Below, one piece after another: positions 36,701 to 46,892 of a DNA stretch of 64,000 bases (position 1 is its first letter; each line of letters begins with the position of its first letter). The notes beneath the pieces are model-generated. The model did not search any database. It was not told where the DNA came from and was given only the letters and a program-made list of their open reading frames with translations. A program made the translations under genes and the position numbers. The DNA comes from Aquilaria yunnanensis (taxonomy: Eukaryota; Streptophyta; Magnoliopsida; Malvales; Thymelaeaceae): positions 91,762,001-91,826,000 of the forward strand of contig CM077597.1 of the NCBI GenBank assembly GCA_039654915.1, written 5' to 3'.

Positions 36701-39466
36701 CGTTGGAACTCAACCTATGAGATGCTATCTTGTGCTTTGAAGGTTAAAGACGTCTTCTCAAAATACCAACAAAGAGAGGTCAATTATATCTCGTGTCCAA
36801 GTATGGAGGATTGGGAGAAGGTGGATAAGATATTGGCGATCTTAGAGGTATTTTCTAGAGCCACTAATGTTATATCTGGAAGCACATATCCAACATCAAA
36901 TTTGTTTCTTTTTGAAGTGTACAAGGTGAAACAAGTTTTAGATAGTAGGGTAACTGCTGAAGATGCCTTCGTAAGAGATATGGTGACTAAGATGAAACAG
37001 AAGTTTGATAAGTATTGGGGGGAGTGCAACTTGTTGATGGCAATTGCTGCCATTTTGGATCCAAGAGTTAAAATGATGGCTCTTGAATATTGTTTTCCAA
37101 GGATATACACTTCATCAGAGGCACGAGAGAATATTGACAAGGTGAAGAGAGCTTTATATGAGTTGTACGATGACTATGTGATTGAGCATGATCAAAGTAC
37201 AAGTCGAACTAAGGAATGGCCAAGTTCCTCTTCACAATCATCTTCTGCTTCACTTTCAGCACTCTCTTCAAACTCTGGGTTTGTAGAAATCCAGCAATAT
37301 GTGATGACAACCGAAACTATGGTACTAGAGAAAACTGATTTGGATATGTACTTAGAAGATGGTTGTTTTTTCTATCATCCAGATTTACCCTTTGACATAT
37401 TAGCTTGGTGGAAGGGAAATCAATCAAAATATAGGGCGTTGTCAAAGATGGCAGCTGAGATTTTAGCAATTTCGATTACCACAGTTGCATCTGAAGCAAC
37501 ATTTAGTGCTGGAAGTAGAGTGATTGACTCATACCGTGCATCACTTTCAACTGAGACTGTGCAAGCCTTAATTTGTGGAGGGATTAGTTTAGAAACCTCC
37601 ATGCTGTAAAGAAGAAAGATACTGTGTGTATTTAAATTAATTTTACTAACTTCTTTGTTCTGAAAAATCTTCTGGTTAAATTATCATTTCATATTTAGCA
37701 AAATTATTTCATAACAAAGTTTAGTTCCATATACTTGAGTTATTTGCTTACTTGGTTCTACTCTTTTGTAGTGTGAGAATAATCCAATTGTGGTCAATCT
37801 ATCAATTCCTTGATATGGATTTTCCTGAGAATAAAAAACACATCAGGTAAATTTTGGAGAACTTCCACAGTGGGCTGTTATTGTTATCAACTATTTCTTT
37901 CTCTAATTTGTTTTATTTTTCACCTAATTTAATATTTTATTGAGAAACTAGTTTCTGCGTCTGTTTGTATTTTGACTTGTATGCATCATTTTGGAATGTT
38001 ACTAGTATTCCATTATATATATGGAATTTTTTTTTTTCATTTGGAGCTATGCTTTTGTTAATTGCCTGTTTTGGGAAGCATGATCAGATGCGCCATTTAT
38101 GGTTAAAAATTAGTAGGAGAAATGTGTCCTAGCATTCTTCCCATATTGGAATATTTTGTAACGCAATTTTTTTGTTATCTAAGTAATTGTTTCCCCATCC
38201 ATTAGTTCTCAATGCTCTTGTTTTGAGTCTTCTATGATGAAGTTAATTATAGTCATCAGATTGTTCATTGTAACCACATATGATCCGGTTTCATGTTTCA
38301 TCAAGAATATTGAATGCTTGAAGGTTTAATTGCTGTAAAAAGATTAAAATCTTCACCTGTAGTTGAGTTTATTGGAACCGAACAATACATAGGTATATTT
38401 GAGCTCCTCAGTTGTTTTTTGTTTGCCATGGCATATGACCATATTAGCTTTAACCTCAAAAAAAGACATTGTCAACCAAAAATAGCAGTCAAACTGAAAG
38501 AAATGAGTTTTAGAAGATAAACGCATAAGAACACAGGTTCTGTTCATGTTGTATTTGAGTTAACTTTGCTTCTGTCAAAATCCCTCCATGAGAACAGAAA
38601 TCCCAAATAAAGGTTTGGGACATGTTTGTATGGACCATAACTCTAAACATGCAAAATTTCAGGACCAAACAGCTAGGGAAACAAGGAAGTCGAAACCAAG
38701 TTCTTATAGTCAAACTGATAAAACATCAAGGCTAGTTCCTTGCAGAAACTCTATTGAACATTTAGTTTCATAATACGCTTACTTCCAAGGTCCAAAAAAA
38801 CTTTGGACTAGTTCTAAAATCAACCAAAAACTTGCTGCATTTTTCTGCTCTGTTGCTGACTTGCTGCGTTTTTCTGCTCTGTAGCTGGAAGCCTGGAAGT
38901 ATTATTGCTGCTACTGCTAGTTGCCTTTTGTTGCTTGTTGATGCATTCTACTACTTGTTGTCTTCTTGATGCATTTTCGCTACTGTAGTACGATTGGAAG
39001 TATTGTTGTGCTCTATTTATGTATTTTGCTGCTACTTGGTCTTTAGATGTTATTACTGTTGTTATTATTGTTAAGTTCATTGTAAGTTGTAACTGAACTC
39101 TAGACATATGTATTTATGTTGCTATTCATGGGTAGGAGTTTCCTCACCAAAGTTGGTTGGCTCACTTGTGGGCTGTGGCTTTGTTTATATTGTAGTGTTG
39201 CTTGACAGTTATCATTTTAGGCTTGGTATGTTGCTATGCTTTTCCATTTAGATGTTTTTATTTAGTTGTAAATTTTGATATTTGGATTTGGTTTATTATT
39301 TTTTGTCAAAATTCAGGATATATTTTAGATTTTTTTTAATTCATATTTATATTCGAGCCTTGAGCATTTTCGAGCCGAGCTCGAGCCTGAAAAACTGGCT
39401 CAAGCAACCCGAGCTCGAACTCGAGTAGTGCCGAATTATGGTAGGCCCGGCCCATTTTCAGCCCTA
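33730..39466 (+). mobile_element. 5.7-kb hAT element nested in the gypsy LTR
   Basis: The left end TAGGGCTGAAAATGGGCCGA and the right end GGCCCATTTTCAGCCCTA are inverted copies. The exact octamer GTACTATC flanks both sides (33722-33729 and 39467-39474). Both subterminal regions are rich in GAGCTCGAG-type repeats (33760-33790 and 39370-39425). The middle encodes a hAT transposase with several disabling changes. A GC-rich leader of about 600 bp (33940-34540) precedes it, with CCCGAGTCCCGAGTCCC repeats and no convincing gene. It is the youngest layer of the nest because it interrupts the LTR. Confidence 0.95.
35439..37612 (+). pseudogene. hAT transposase (BED zinc finger, RNase-H-like core, hATC dimerisation)
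   Basis: An acidic N-terminal part (35464-35720, MSISSKGFQSMDESN...) is followed after a shift in an A-run by the BED finger KCMHCGTLMSM...SHLRRHLKKC (35795-35880). The core carries LTTDL*KSKSQKIGYMV, with TGA where Trp is expected (36224). It continues with NKIYTISVDNYSFNDSV and HMRCCAHILNLIV*DGLN, with TAA where Gln is expected (36548). Next come LDYKTRWNSTYEML and MAIAAILDPRVKMMALEYC. The hATC block is LDMYLEDGCFFYHP, FDILAWWKGNQSKYRALSKM and TTVASEATFSAGSRVID. The end is shifted near 37585. The frame is otherwise open over about 600 codons, so decay is moderate. Confidence 0.9.
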
Positions 39467-41850
39467 GTACTATCTACTTGGCAACATACCAAGAATACTC
39501 ATTGTCCAAAACTAGCCAAAGTTATGCATTACAAGTCCAACTATCTATGTTATCTGAAAAGCACCTTAAGTGTGCAATACAAGAGCAAACACTGGAGTAC
39601 AAGACCTATGACCATGTTCATGGTCATGAAAGTAAACCACCATACAAATGCCCAAGTCGACACATCCATCTCTCTCCTAGACAAGTCCCACAATCTACAC
39701 AAAGCCTGCAAAACTTAACACATAAGTTTCGGGCAAATAACATAAGACTTGCACATGTACTTAAACAAGCAAAGCTTTTCGGTTTTGGCACATACCTTAG
39801 CAAAAGTGTACAAACTTAGTACACAAGCAACAACAACAACAATGATCACTCAAGCTCAATTCCTTTCCCTGAAACACAACCAATAAGGGCATGAGTTTTA
39901 CAACTCAGTAAGGTTCATTACAACTCACAAATGAGTTTATTTAGTTAAGCTCGAAGGCTTAACCTCCAATAACCTTAACTTGACCTGTAAGAAAAACATG
40001 AAAACACAAGAACAATATACATACACATGCTAACAGAGACATACATATACATAAGAATACTATCTACTTTGGTTAGCAAGCACAAACAATCAAACAATGC
40101 ACACAACTCACACACACACCATATTGTTCTCTCGGTTGAAACCACTAGTAAGCACAATTCTAATTCTTGCACTACAAGCATTTTCATTCATTCTCCAATC
40201 CACTAGAGCTCCAAGTTTACTAGTAAGTTGGCCTACTTACTAAGAACCTTAGTGCTTGCCTTTAACTTGGACTAGCCAGCCAAACCGTAAGAACCCGAAA
40301 GTTCTACCATATGCCCATCTAGCAAACTAAGATTACATAGCATAATTTACTATCATTTAGATGCCATTAATCTACTTGAACATGGAATTATACCAAAATC
40401 AAGTAGAATCATGAACCTTACCCCCAAAAACAAGTGCTTAAGCTCTCGGCCAACCTTGATACTCCAAGACTAAGCTTGAAACTTCAAATCCAAGGTTGCC
40501 TAGTGTCGAAACCAACAATTCCAAGCTTGATTTCCACTTCAAGCTTTAACTCTTCATGAATTCGGCATGAATCCGAGACTTGAACACGAAGAACACTAAG
40601 AACACGGCTTGGACTTGCAAAGATGGAGGTTTGACCCCAAATGAGTGTTTTCGGCTAAGTGGTAACATGCAAAATGCAATTAAGTGCCACATGTCCCACT
40701 AATTGGTCATAATAACCTTCTCGGCCTTGCTTAATTTTGCATGGCTTAATGCAATCCTTCTCCACATCTTAGTGTCAAGCTTAGCACCCAAAAGAACAAT
40801 CAATTTGGTCCTTGATCTTTGTTTAATGCCATTAGCAACATAGTCCCTTTTCATGTACAATTTGGGCCCAAATGTTCTCGATTTTACACATGCACCACTA
40901 TTCACATTTTCAATTGAGTCCCTCATGTTTTCATTGCATTTTTCTCACATTCTTGGCCTAGGCCAAGTATTGAGGGATGGTCCTGACAAGAAGTCCCCAA
41001 GCTCAGCCACCAAGCAGCCGTGAAATCCCTCAAGGAATGGGGCGGTCCGCTCACCGGAATCACTCATGTTATCATTGCGACAGTCTCTTGCATCGACAGC
41101 CCTGGTGCGGACTTCCGGCTCATGAAGCTTCTTGGCCTTTGGCTCACCGTCAGCCGCTTCATGTTATACAACCAGCGTTGTTTCACTGGAGGCGGCGCTC
41201 TCCGCCTAGCCAAAGACCTTGCCGAGAACAATGCTGGCTCACGAGTCCTCATCGTCTGCGCTGAAATCATCGCCATGTGCTTCCACGTGCTAGACGAGAA
41301 GCACATCGACGTTCTTGTGGGTCAAGCGATTTTGGCCGACAGAGTGGGAGCAGTCATAGTAGGGGCGGATCCAAACCCAGATACCGAGCGGGTTGTGTTC
41401 GAAATCGTGGCGGCAAAGCAGATGGCACTGCCAGAGACGGACAGTGACATAAGGCTGCACATGAAGGAGATGGGTTTGGTGTATTACCTATCGGAAAAGA
41501 TCCCCAAGGTGGTGGGAAAACATATTCATGGGTGCTTGGACCGGTTGGCGGGTCGTTTTGGGCTAAAGGATCCGAATGCTCTGTTTTACGCGTTGCACCC
41601 TGGTGGGCGGACGATACTAAACCAGGTGGAGCGGAGGCTGGGGCTGGAACTGGCGAAGCTCCAAGCAAGCCGGCAGGTGCAGCGCGAGTATGACAACATG
41701 GGTGGCTTCTACGTGCTTTTCTGGATGAGATCAGGAGAACATCGGAAGCAAAAGGAAAGGCGATGACTGGCGAGGGATTAGACTGGGGGCGTTCTTTTCG
41801 GGCTCGAGCCGGGTCTCGCCGTCGAAACTATCTTGCTTCATACTTCATAG

Positions 41851-42282
41851 CGCACCTTCGATATGAATCGTATATGGGGCATATTTACGTTTTTAAGGTA
41901 CCATATTTTTCCGGACCCTAAAGCCCATTTTGCCCCACTGAAATTTGTCAACTCTGACATTTTATTTCCTGGACTTCGACTCGCCTCTCAAATTCTGTAA
42001 ATTAGGACCTTTTACCCCTCAGCCTGGTTAAATAGAGAATGTATACTAAAATAAAAATAAAAGAAAAATTGAAAGGCTAACAAAATCATTTGTTTAATGG
42101 TTAACCCTTGTAAGCAAATAATAAACACAAACTTCAGTTTTACATTTAATATTGTCCATCTTTCTCTTGTCTTTGCCTATAAGTTTATGTTAAGGCTTTT
42201 TATTGTTTGCTCATTTTTTTAGTTGTGTAAGAACAAAAATAGAACATTTAATAAGTTATAGACCAAAACAAAATATTAGTAA
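41851..42282. other. PKS 3' flank, nothing recognised
   Basis: Contains the presumed 3' UTR of the PKS pseudogene and AT-rich spacer up to the target site of the Pack-MULE-like element. Confidence 0.45.
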
Positions 42283-43410
42283 AAGGGTAAAATCCACCGG
42301 GGGTCACATTGTTTTTTTTGTCCTAAACAAGTACCTTACCTTCAAATTATCCTAACGAGGTACTTTACCTCTTATCACGTGTCCTGTCTAACTACTTTTC
42401 GTTAATTTCAGAGTTATGTTTAATGGAAATGGCTTCTGTGGCATTAAAAGTATTAAAATAAATCATAAAATAACACTTATAATCCTTTAATTTTTTTCTA
42501 TAAACAATTCTAAACTTTAACATTTTAAATCTAACCGTCGCGCGATCTCTAGTTCCTTTACTTCATCATCACCGCTACCACCACCGCTCGCTTCTCACTC
42601 ATCACTCGTCACTGCCACCACCACCGTCACCCCCGACCTGAAATCCCTAGAAGAAACGATTAAGCAACGAATTAAAATCAAAACCAATGAGAATATAAAA
42701 TATTTGGGGTTGCATAGCATGCACACCTAGAATCGAAACTGAACCTGATTGGGCCGAAGTGGATCATCTTCATCTCTTGCGGGCGACGAATCATCTACGG
42801 GGGAATATGCTTGAACTCTTTGGTAGAAGGATTCTAGAGCGCGATGTGACTGTGGTCACTGAGGCAGAGCGATCCGTTGCAAGGACCATCGACATTAGGA
42901 TCGAAAAGGTAGTCATCCAGGAACAGCATCCGAACATTCTCCGTTGGAAGAAACTCGGTGGAAAAGGTAGTGAAGTAAGGTTGTCAACACGGAAATTCTT
43001 GCACCGAAGTTTGAGGAGAATTCTGGGATTTGGGCTTCGTTTCTGGAAGGAGTGGTGGGTGGCGATGAACTTGGGTAATCGGATGGCAACGGACAGGGAC
43101 TTGGAAACGCATCGGAATCGGACGAGGGATTTGATGGGAAGTTTCAAAAAGATGTCCATGGCGTGTATTTAGAATGTTAGGGTTTAGAATTGTTGATAGA
43201 AAAAAACTAAATGACCATAAGTGTTATTTTATGATTTGTTTTAATGTTTTTAATGCCACGTAAGTAATTTCCGTTTAACAGAACTCTGAAATTAACGAAA
43301 AATAGTTAGACAGGACACGCGATAAGAGGTAAGGTACATCGCTAGGACAATTTGAAAGTAAGGTACCCGTTTTGGACAAAAAAAAAGAAACTAGGTGACT
43401 GGATTTTATC
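42283..43410. mobile_element. Pack-MULE-like element with long TIRs and captured F-box sequence
   Basis: The two arms (about 42283-42490 and 43200-43410) are inverted copies over some 200 bp, for example AATAACACTTAT against ATAAGTGTTATT and AGGACACG against CGTGTCCTG. The flanking nonamers TATTAGTAA (42274-42282) and TATTAGCAA (43411-43419) differ at one base; placement may be off by two bases at the left end. Nine-base duplications with long TIRs indicate Mutator. The interior encodes an F-box fragment and no transposase. Confidence 0.8.
42791..43159 (-). pseudogene. F-box (FBA/kelch-type) N-terminal fragment captured by the MULE
   Basis: The minus frame begins MDIFLKLPIKSLVRFRCVSK, the second half of a plant F-box, followed by FIATHHSFQKRSPNPRILL, the usual continuation in F-box-associated (FBA) proteins. 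The first F-box residues (LPEDLV-like) are absent, because the fragment starts just inside the inverted arm. After about residue 70 the text becomes Ser-rich without a known domain and stops at 42791. The full-length family acts as substrate receptor of SCF ubiquitin ligases; this piece lacks any substrate-binding repeat. The FBD-type genes at 50 and 58 kb are a different subfamily. Confidence 0.75.
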
Positions 43411-43419
43411 TATTAGCAA

Positions 43420-44146
43420 AGATTAGAAACTATCTATAAAATTTACTCTATTTTAAGTGATTAAATTGTTTGCCAGGAGAAATTATTGACAATACCTGCA
43501 GTCAAAGATGAGAAAGTTATTTTAAATGTTTCGTGTCCAAAAATCTGATTTATTCCCATGAATTGTTTTTTTAGTTTTTCAAAAGTTAGCTGCCTACGTT
43601 TCTCCAGCCACAAATCCCCACAGTTCATTCACGAAAATAGCATTAAAAAATCATTTTGACCTAAGTGACATAAAGAATCTTGAAAACGAAAATAGCTTGG
43701 GAGCGGGGACGAAAGCAAAAAAGCGTTACTTCTTAATATTTAAGTAAATAAAAGTGTTATAAAAATGAAATAGCCAGAGCATCAGTTAAGAGCAAAAGTT
43801 GAAGCACAGGAATTGAAACAGCGACCTAAATTGCTTGCTAGCTCCATTCTGGTGGACTTTCTGTACATTTTTTTGACATTTTTTAATGCATTTACTTTGG
43901 CTGTTAAAAAAAACAGTGATCTAAACTAAAAGTATTATGTCATCTAGGTCATAACTATAACATAGATCTAGAAAAAAGCAATAAAAAAAAATATTCAGTC
44001 TTCCCAATTCCCATACATACACAGTAGAACAAAACATACGCAACAAGAAGTAGAAACCAACAAAACTTTTCCCTTGCAAATCAAATCTGCAGAAAATAAA
44101 TAGAAAATAGTTACTCCTCCGATCCCTCCCTCCCTCCATTAACAAG
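43420..44146. other. Intergenic, nothing recognised
   Basis: No gene was found on either strand; this includes the presumed 3' UTR of the defensin-like gene (44146 downwards). Confidence 0.5.
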
Positions 44147-44493
44147 CTAGACACTTTTGCAGTAGCAGATGCATGTGTTGGAGTTGTAGCAAGAGGCATC
44201 GACAATAACCTTGCCAGGGAAGGTGGCGGAGCACGAGTCAATGCACCCTACGCCGGTCACGTCGCACTGAGTATTTCGAACTATACCACAAGCCTCTTCT
44301 TCAGCTCCAACCATTCCTCCTCTGTGTGTGTGTGTGTGCATATATATATATAGTACATGGTTTAAGAGCATCCATTCCAAAAAAGAGCTTGAAGAAAGAA
44401 TTATATTGGCAAAAACTCAGCTTGATAATTTGCAATGAAAATGGCAGCACAAAATATGGAGAGGAGGAAAGATCTAAAAGGCACTTTCGCCAT
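44147..44493 (-). CDS. Defensin-like secreted cysteine-rich peptide
   Basis: Two exons, 44417-44493 and 44147-44321, join in frame (donor GA|gttttt, acceptor cacag|AGG) to encode 83 residues. Exon 1 gives a clear signal peptide (MAKVPFRSFLLSIFCAAIF). Exon 2 gives a short acidic spacer and eight cysteines at residues 37, 45, 52, 56, 70, 76, 78 and 80. C52-x3-C56 and C76-x-C78 form the C-x3-C ... C-x-C signature of the cysteine-stabilised alpha-beta fold. An intron right after the signal peptide is the normal defensin gene structure. The 95-bp intron contains a (TG)n(TA)n tract that serves as the acceptor tract. Likely role by family: apoplastic antimicrobial or signalling peptide. The family call is firm; the function is inferred. 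A 1.2-kb segment starting at the ATG and running upstream is present twice. Confidence 0.8.
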
Positions 44494-44771
44494 ATGCATT
44501 TTTTTAGTAGTTCAATATTTCACCTTGTAAAAATGAGATCCTTGTGTGATTCAAACCCAAAATTTCTAGCACTATATATCGGCGTTCTCCCCCTCCAAGA
44601 CCAAGAGTGTATTTAAGACAAGGAAAATTATTTTAATCCATAGGTCATAAAAGTTGACTATAGGATTTGCATCTTCTTAGTTCAATTTGCCCACTTTTAG
44701 CATATTTTTATAGCCAAAAGCATTTATAAAAAATATAATGGTTAGAAGGTACTCAAATGTTGTGCATTTGT

Positions 44772-45006
44772 TACCTTCTTCATCCTAACTTCTTTACTCT
44801 ATTTTAGTTTTTTGGGCAAATTTAACTTAAATTTATGTATATTATTGTTTGATATTTTTTTTAAAATATATATAATTAAATCCTATGAGTCTTATAGTTT
44901 CTAAATATATTTTCAAAAAACTAATAAATAATAACATAAATAAACTCAAATTGAAATTAAGTTAAAAAATTGAAATGAAGCAAATAGTAATTAAGACGAG
45001 GGAGTG
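44772..45006. mobile_element. Stowaway-like MITE, copy 1 in the duplication
   Basis: The left end is TACCTTCTTCATCCTAACTT. The right end GTAATTAAGACGAGGGAGTG reads inverted as CACTCCCTCGTCTTAATTAC, close to the Stowaway CTCCCTCCGT start. The arms AACTTAAATTTATGTATATT and their inverse lie around an AT-rich centre. Confidence 0.75.
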
Positions 45007-45972
45007 CTTGTTAAGATATCTCGTTGCATGTACTGCATCCAAATAAAGCCCGGCTCGGTGTGCATCACCAGATAAATTATGGGCAACAAGTAGCTGTCAA
45101 TTTGGACTTGGACTGAAAGGCCAAAGCTGATGTGAATGGTGTAGTGTTAACGTGTTGTTTAGTTCTGGAAAATTTTAAATTTTATTTTTTAAATTTTTTA
45201 GGAAAAGTTTGAGAACAAAACTTATTTTAAGGATGTGAAAAATATTAAGCTCCGTTTGAGAATAAGTTTTGTGTTTAGTATTAGAATTTTGAATAATTTA
45301 TTAATAGTGAAGATGAAATTACTAAAACTAAAAATTAAAAGATTCCCTTGAATAGTTTTTTTTTTCAATAACTCTAACGCGCTAATGATTAACGCAAAAC
45401 AGTGGAGACCTTAGTTTTTTAAAATTTTGAAAACTTATTGCAAGAGTAGGTAAGGCAATTGAGGAAACATGGAGTATTTCTTTTGCAGAATTCATCCATG
45501 CATCAGATCTTAAATGATAAAATATAAAAATAGATAGTTAATAATTGAAGGCAGCCCAGTGATCTGATCCTTAAATTATTCCAATATAAGAACAAATTTG
45601 AAAACTTAAAACAAGCTCCAACTAATTCGCCAGTCCATAGATTGAGAAAACTTTTTAGATAAGCAACCCTTGAACAAAACTTGAGGACAAACATATGCAT
45701 TTTTTTAGTAGTTCAATATTTCACCTTGTAAAAATGAGATCCTTGTGTGATTCAAACCCAAAATTTCTAGCACTATATATCGGCGTTCTCCCCCTCCAAG
45801 ACCAAGAGTGTATTTAAGACAAGGAAAATTATTTTAATCCATAGGTCATAAAAGTTGACTATAGGATTTGCATCTTCTTAGTTCAATTTGCCCACTTTTA
45901 GCATATTTTTATAGCCAAAAGCATTTATAAAAAATATAATGGTTAGAAGGTACTCAAATGTTGTGCATTTGT

Positions 45973-46207
45973 TACCTTCTTCATCCTAACTTCTTTACTC
46001 TATTTTAGTTTTTTGGGCAAATTTAACTTAAATTTATGTATATTATTGTTTGATATTTTTTTTAAAATATATATAATTAAATCCTATGAGTCTTATAGTT
46101 TCTAAATATATTTTCAAAAAACTAATAAATAATAACATAAATAAACTCAAATTGAAATTAAGTTAAAAAATTGAAATGAAGCAAATAGTAATTAAGACGA
46201 GGGAGTG
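45973..46207. mobile_element. Stowaway-like MITE, copy 2 in the duplication
   Basis: Same element as at 44772, carried 1201 bp further by the tandem duplication. It was therefore present before the duplication happened. Confidence 0.75.
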
Positions 46208-46892
46208 CTTGTTAAGATATCTCGTTGCATGTACTGCATCCAAATAAAGCCCGGCTCGGTGTGCATCACCAGATAAATTATGGGCAACAAGTAGCTGTCA
46301 ATTTGGACTTGGACTGAAAGGCCAAAGCTGATGTGAATGGTGTAGTGTTAACGTGTTGTTTAGTTCTGGAAAATTTTAAATTTTATTTTTTAAATTTTTT
46401 AGGAAAAGTTTGAGAACAAAACTTATTTTAAGGATGTGAAAAATATTAAGCTCCGTTTGAGAATAAGTTTTGTGTTTAGTATTAGAATTTTGAATAATTT
46501 ATTAATAGTGAAGATGAAATTACTAAAACTAAAAATTAAAAGATTCCCTTGAATAGTTTTTTTTTTCAATAACTCTAACGCGCTAATGATTAACGCAAAA
46601 CAGTGGAGACCTTAGTTTTTTAAAATTTTGAAAACTTATTGCAAGAGTAGGTAAGGCAATTGAGGAAACATGGAGTATTTCTTTTGCAGAATTCATCCAT
46701 GCATCAGATCTTAAATGATAAAATATAAAAATAGATAGTTAATAATTGAAGGCAGCCCAGTGATCTGATCCTTAAATTATTCCAATATAAGAACAAATTT
46801 GAAAACTTAAAACAAGCTCCAACTAATTCGCCAGTCCATAGATTGAGAAAACTTTTTAGATAAGCAACCCTTGAACAAAACTTGAGGACAAA

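Larger units (their letters stand above)
31934..40988 (-). mobile_element. Ty3/gypsy LTR retrotransposon, internally deleted, inserted in the PKS gene
   Basis: Both outer ends are TG...CA: TGTCACATCCCACACAGG at 31934 and GGTCCTGACA at 40988. The flanks GGAAG (31929-31933) and AGAAG (40989-40993) agree at four of five bases. Removing the element and one flank copy restores the PKS frame. In minus orientation the order is: LTR (40988 to 33190), primer binding site (33180-33169), gag (33052 to about 31975), then about 35 bp of the other LTR end (31968-31934). Protease, RT, RNase H, integrase and nearly all of the second LTR are missing. The complete LTR would be about 2.05 kb without the hAT element nested in it. 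Confidence 0.85.
33190..40988 (-). repeat. Gypsy LTR interrupted by a hAT element
   Basis: The 33190 end (TTTCACACCTCACATAGGCC followed by CCAGCCTGTGCACTC) matches the 35-bp stub at 31934 (TCACATCCCACACAGGCCCC followed by AGCCTGTGCACTC), which identifies it as an LTR end. The LTR pieces are 33190-33729 and 39475-40988; together with one target-site copy they make about 2.05 kb. Confidence 0.75.
31032..41850 (+). pseudogene. Type III polyketide synthase (chalcone synthase-like), split by a 9-kb insertion
   Basis: Exon 1 (31032-31199) starts [20 protein letters not shown] and reaches TNSEHK. A one-base shift is needed to read the conserved KFKRI before the donor at 31200. The intron (31200-31807) splits a Cys codon, exactly where the single intron of plant chalcone synthases lies. 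Exon 2 starts [17 protein letters not shown] and runs to MPNEE at 31933. It resumes at 40994 with PKLSHQAAVKSLKEWGG after an LTR retrotransposon (31934-40988). The catalytic Cys (Cys164 in alfalfa CHS) is replaced by Ala in HVIIATVSCIDSPGAD. The catalytic His (ALHPGG) and Asn (YDNMGG) are kept. Two further single-base shifts occur near 41720 and 41790, after which VLFGLEPGLAVETILLHTS ends at TAG 41848-41850. Condensation of CoA starters with malonyl-CoA is the family role; this copy cannot do it. Confidence 0.9.
44491..46892. repeat. 1201-bp direct tandem duplication upstream of the defensin-like gene
   Basis: Copies at 44491-45691 and 45692-46892 read identically by eye at every point I compared, from CATATGCATTTTTTTAGTAG to AACTTGAGGACAAA. 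The inner edge falls on the start codon of the defensin-like gene (ATG on minus at 44493-44491), so the unit is its 5' UTR plus promoter. Each copy contains a Stowaway-like MITE. Confidence 0.9.

Noticed and set aside
41064..41668. Minus-strand frames over PKS exon 2
   Set aside because: Shadows of the PKS coding strand, with no domain of their own.
44147..44380. Single-exon reading of the defensin-like gene starting at 44380
   Set aside because: The first 20 residues would be intron sequence translated from the (TG)n(TA)n tract. A proper signal-peptide exon with matching splice phase exists at 44417-44493.
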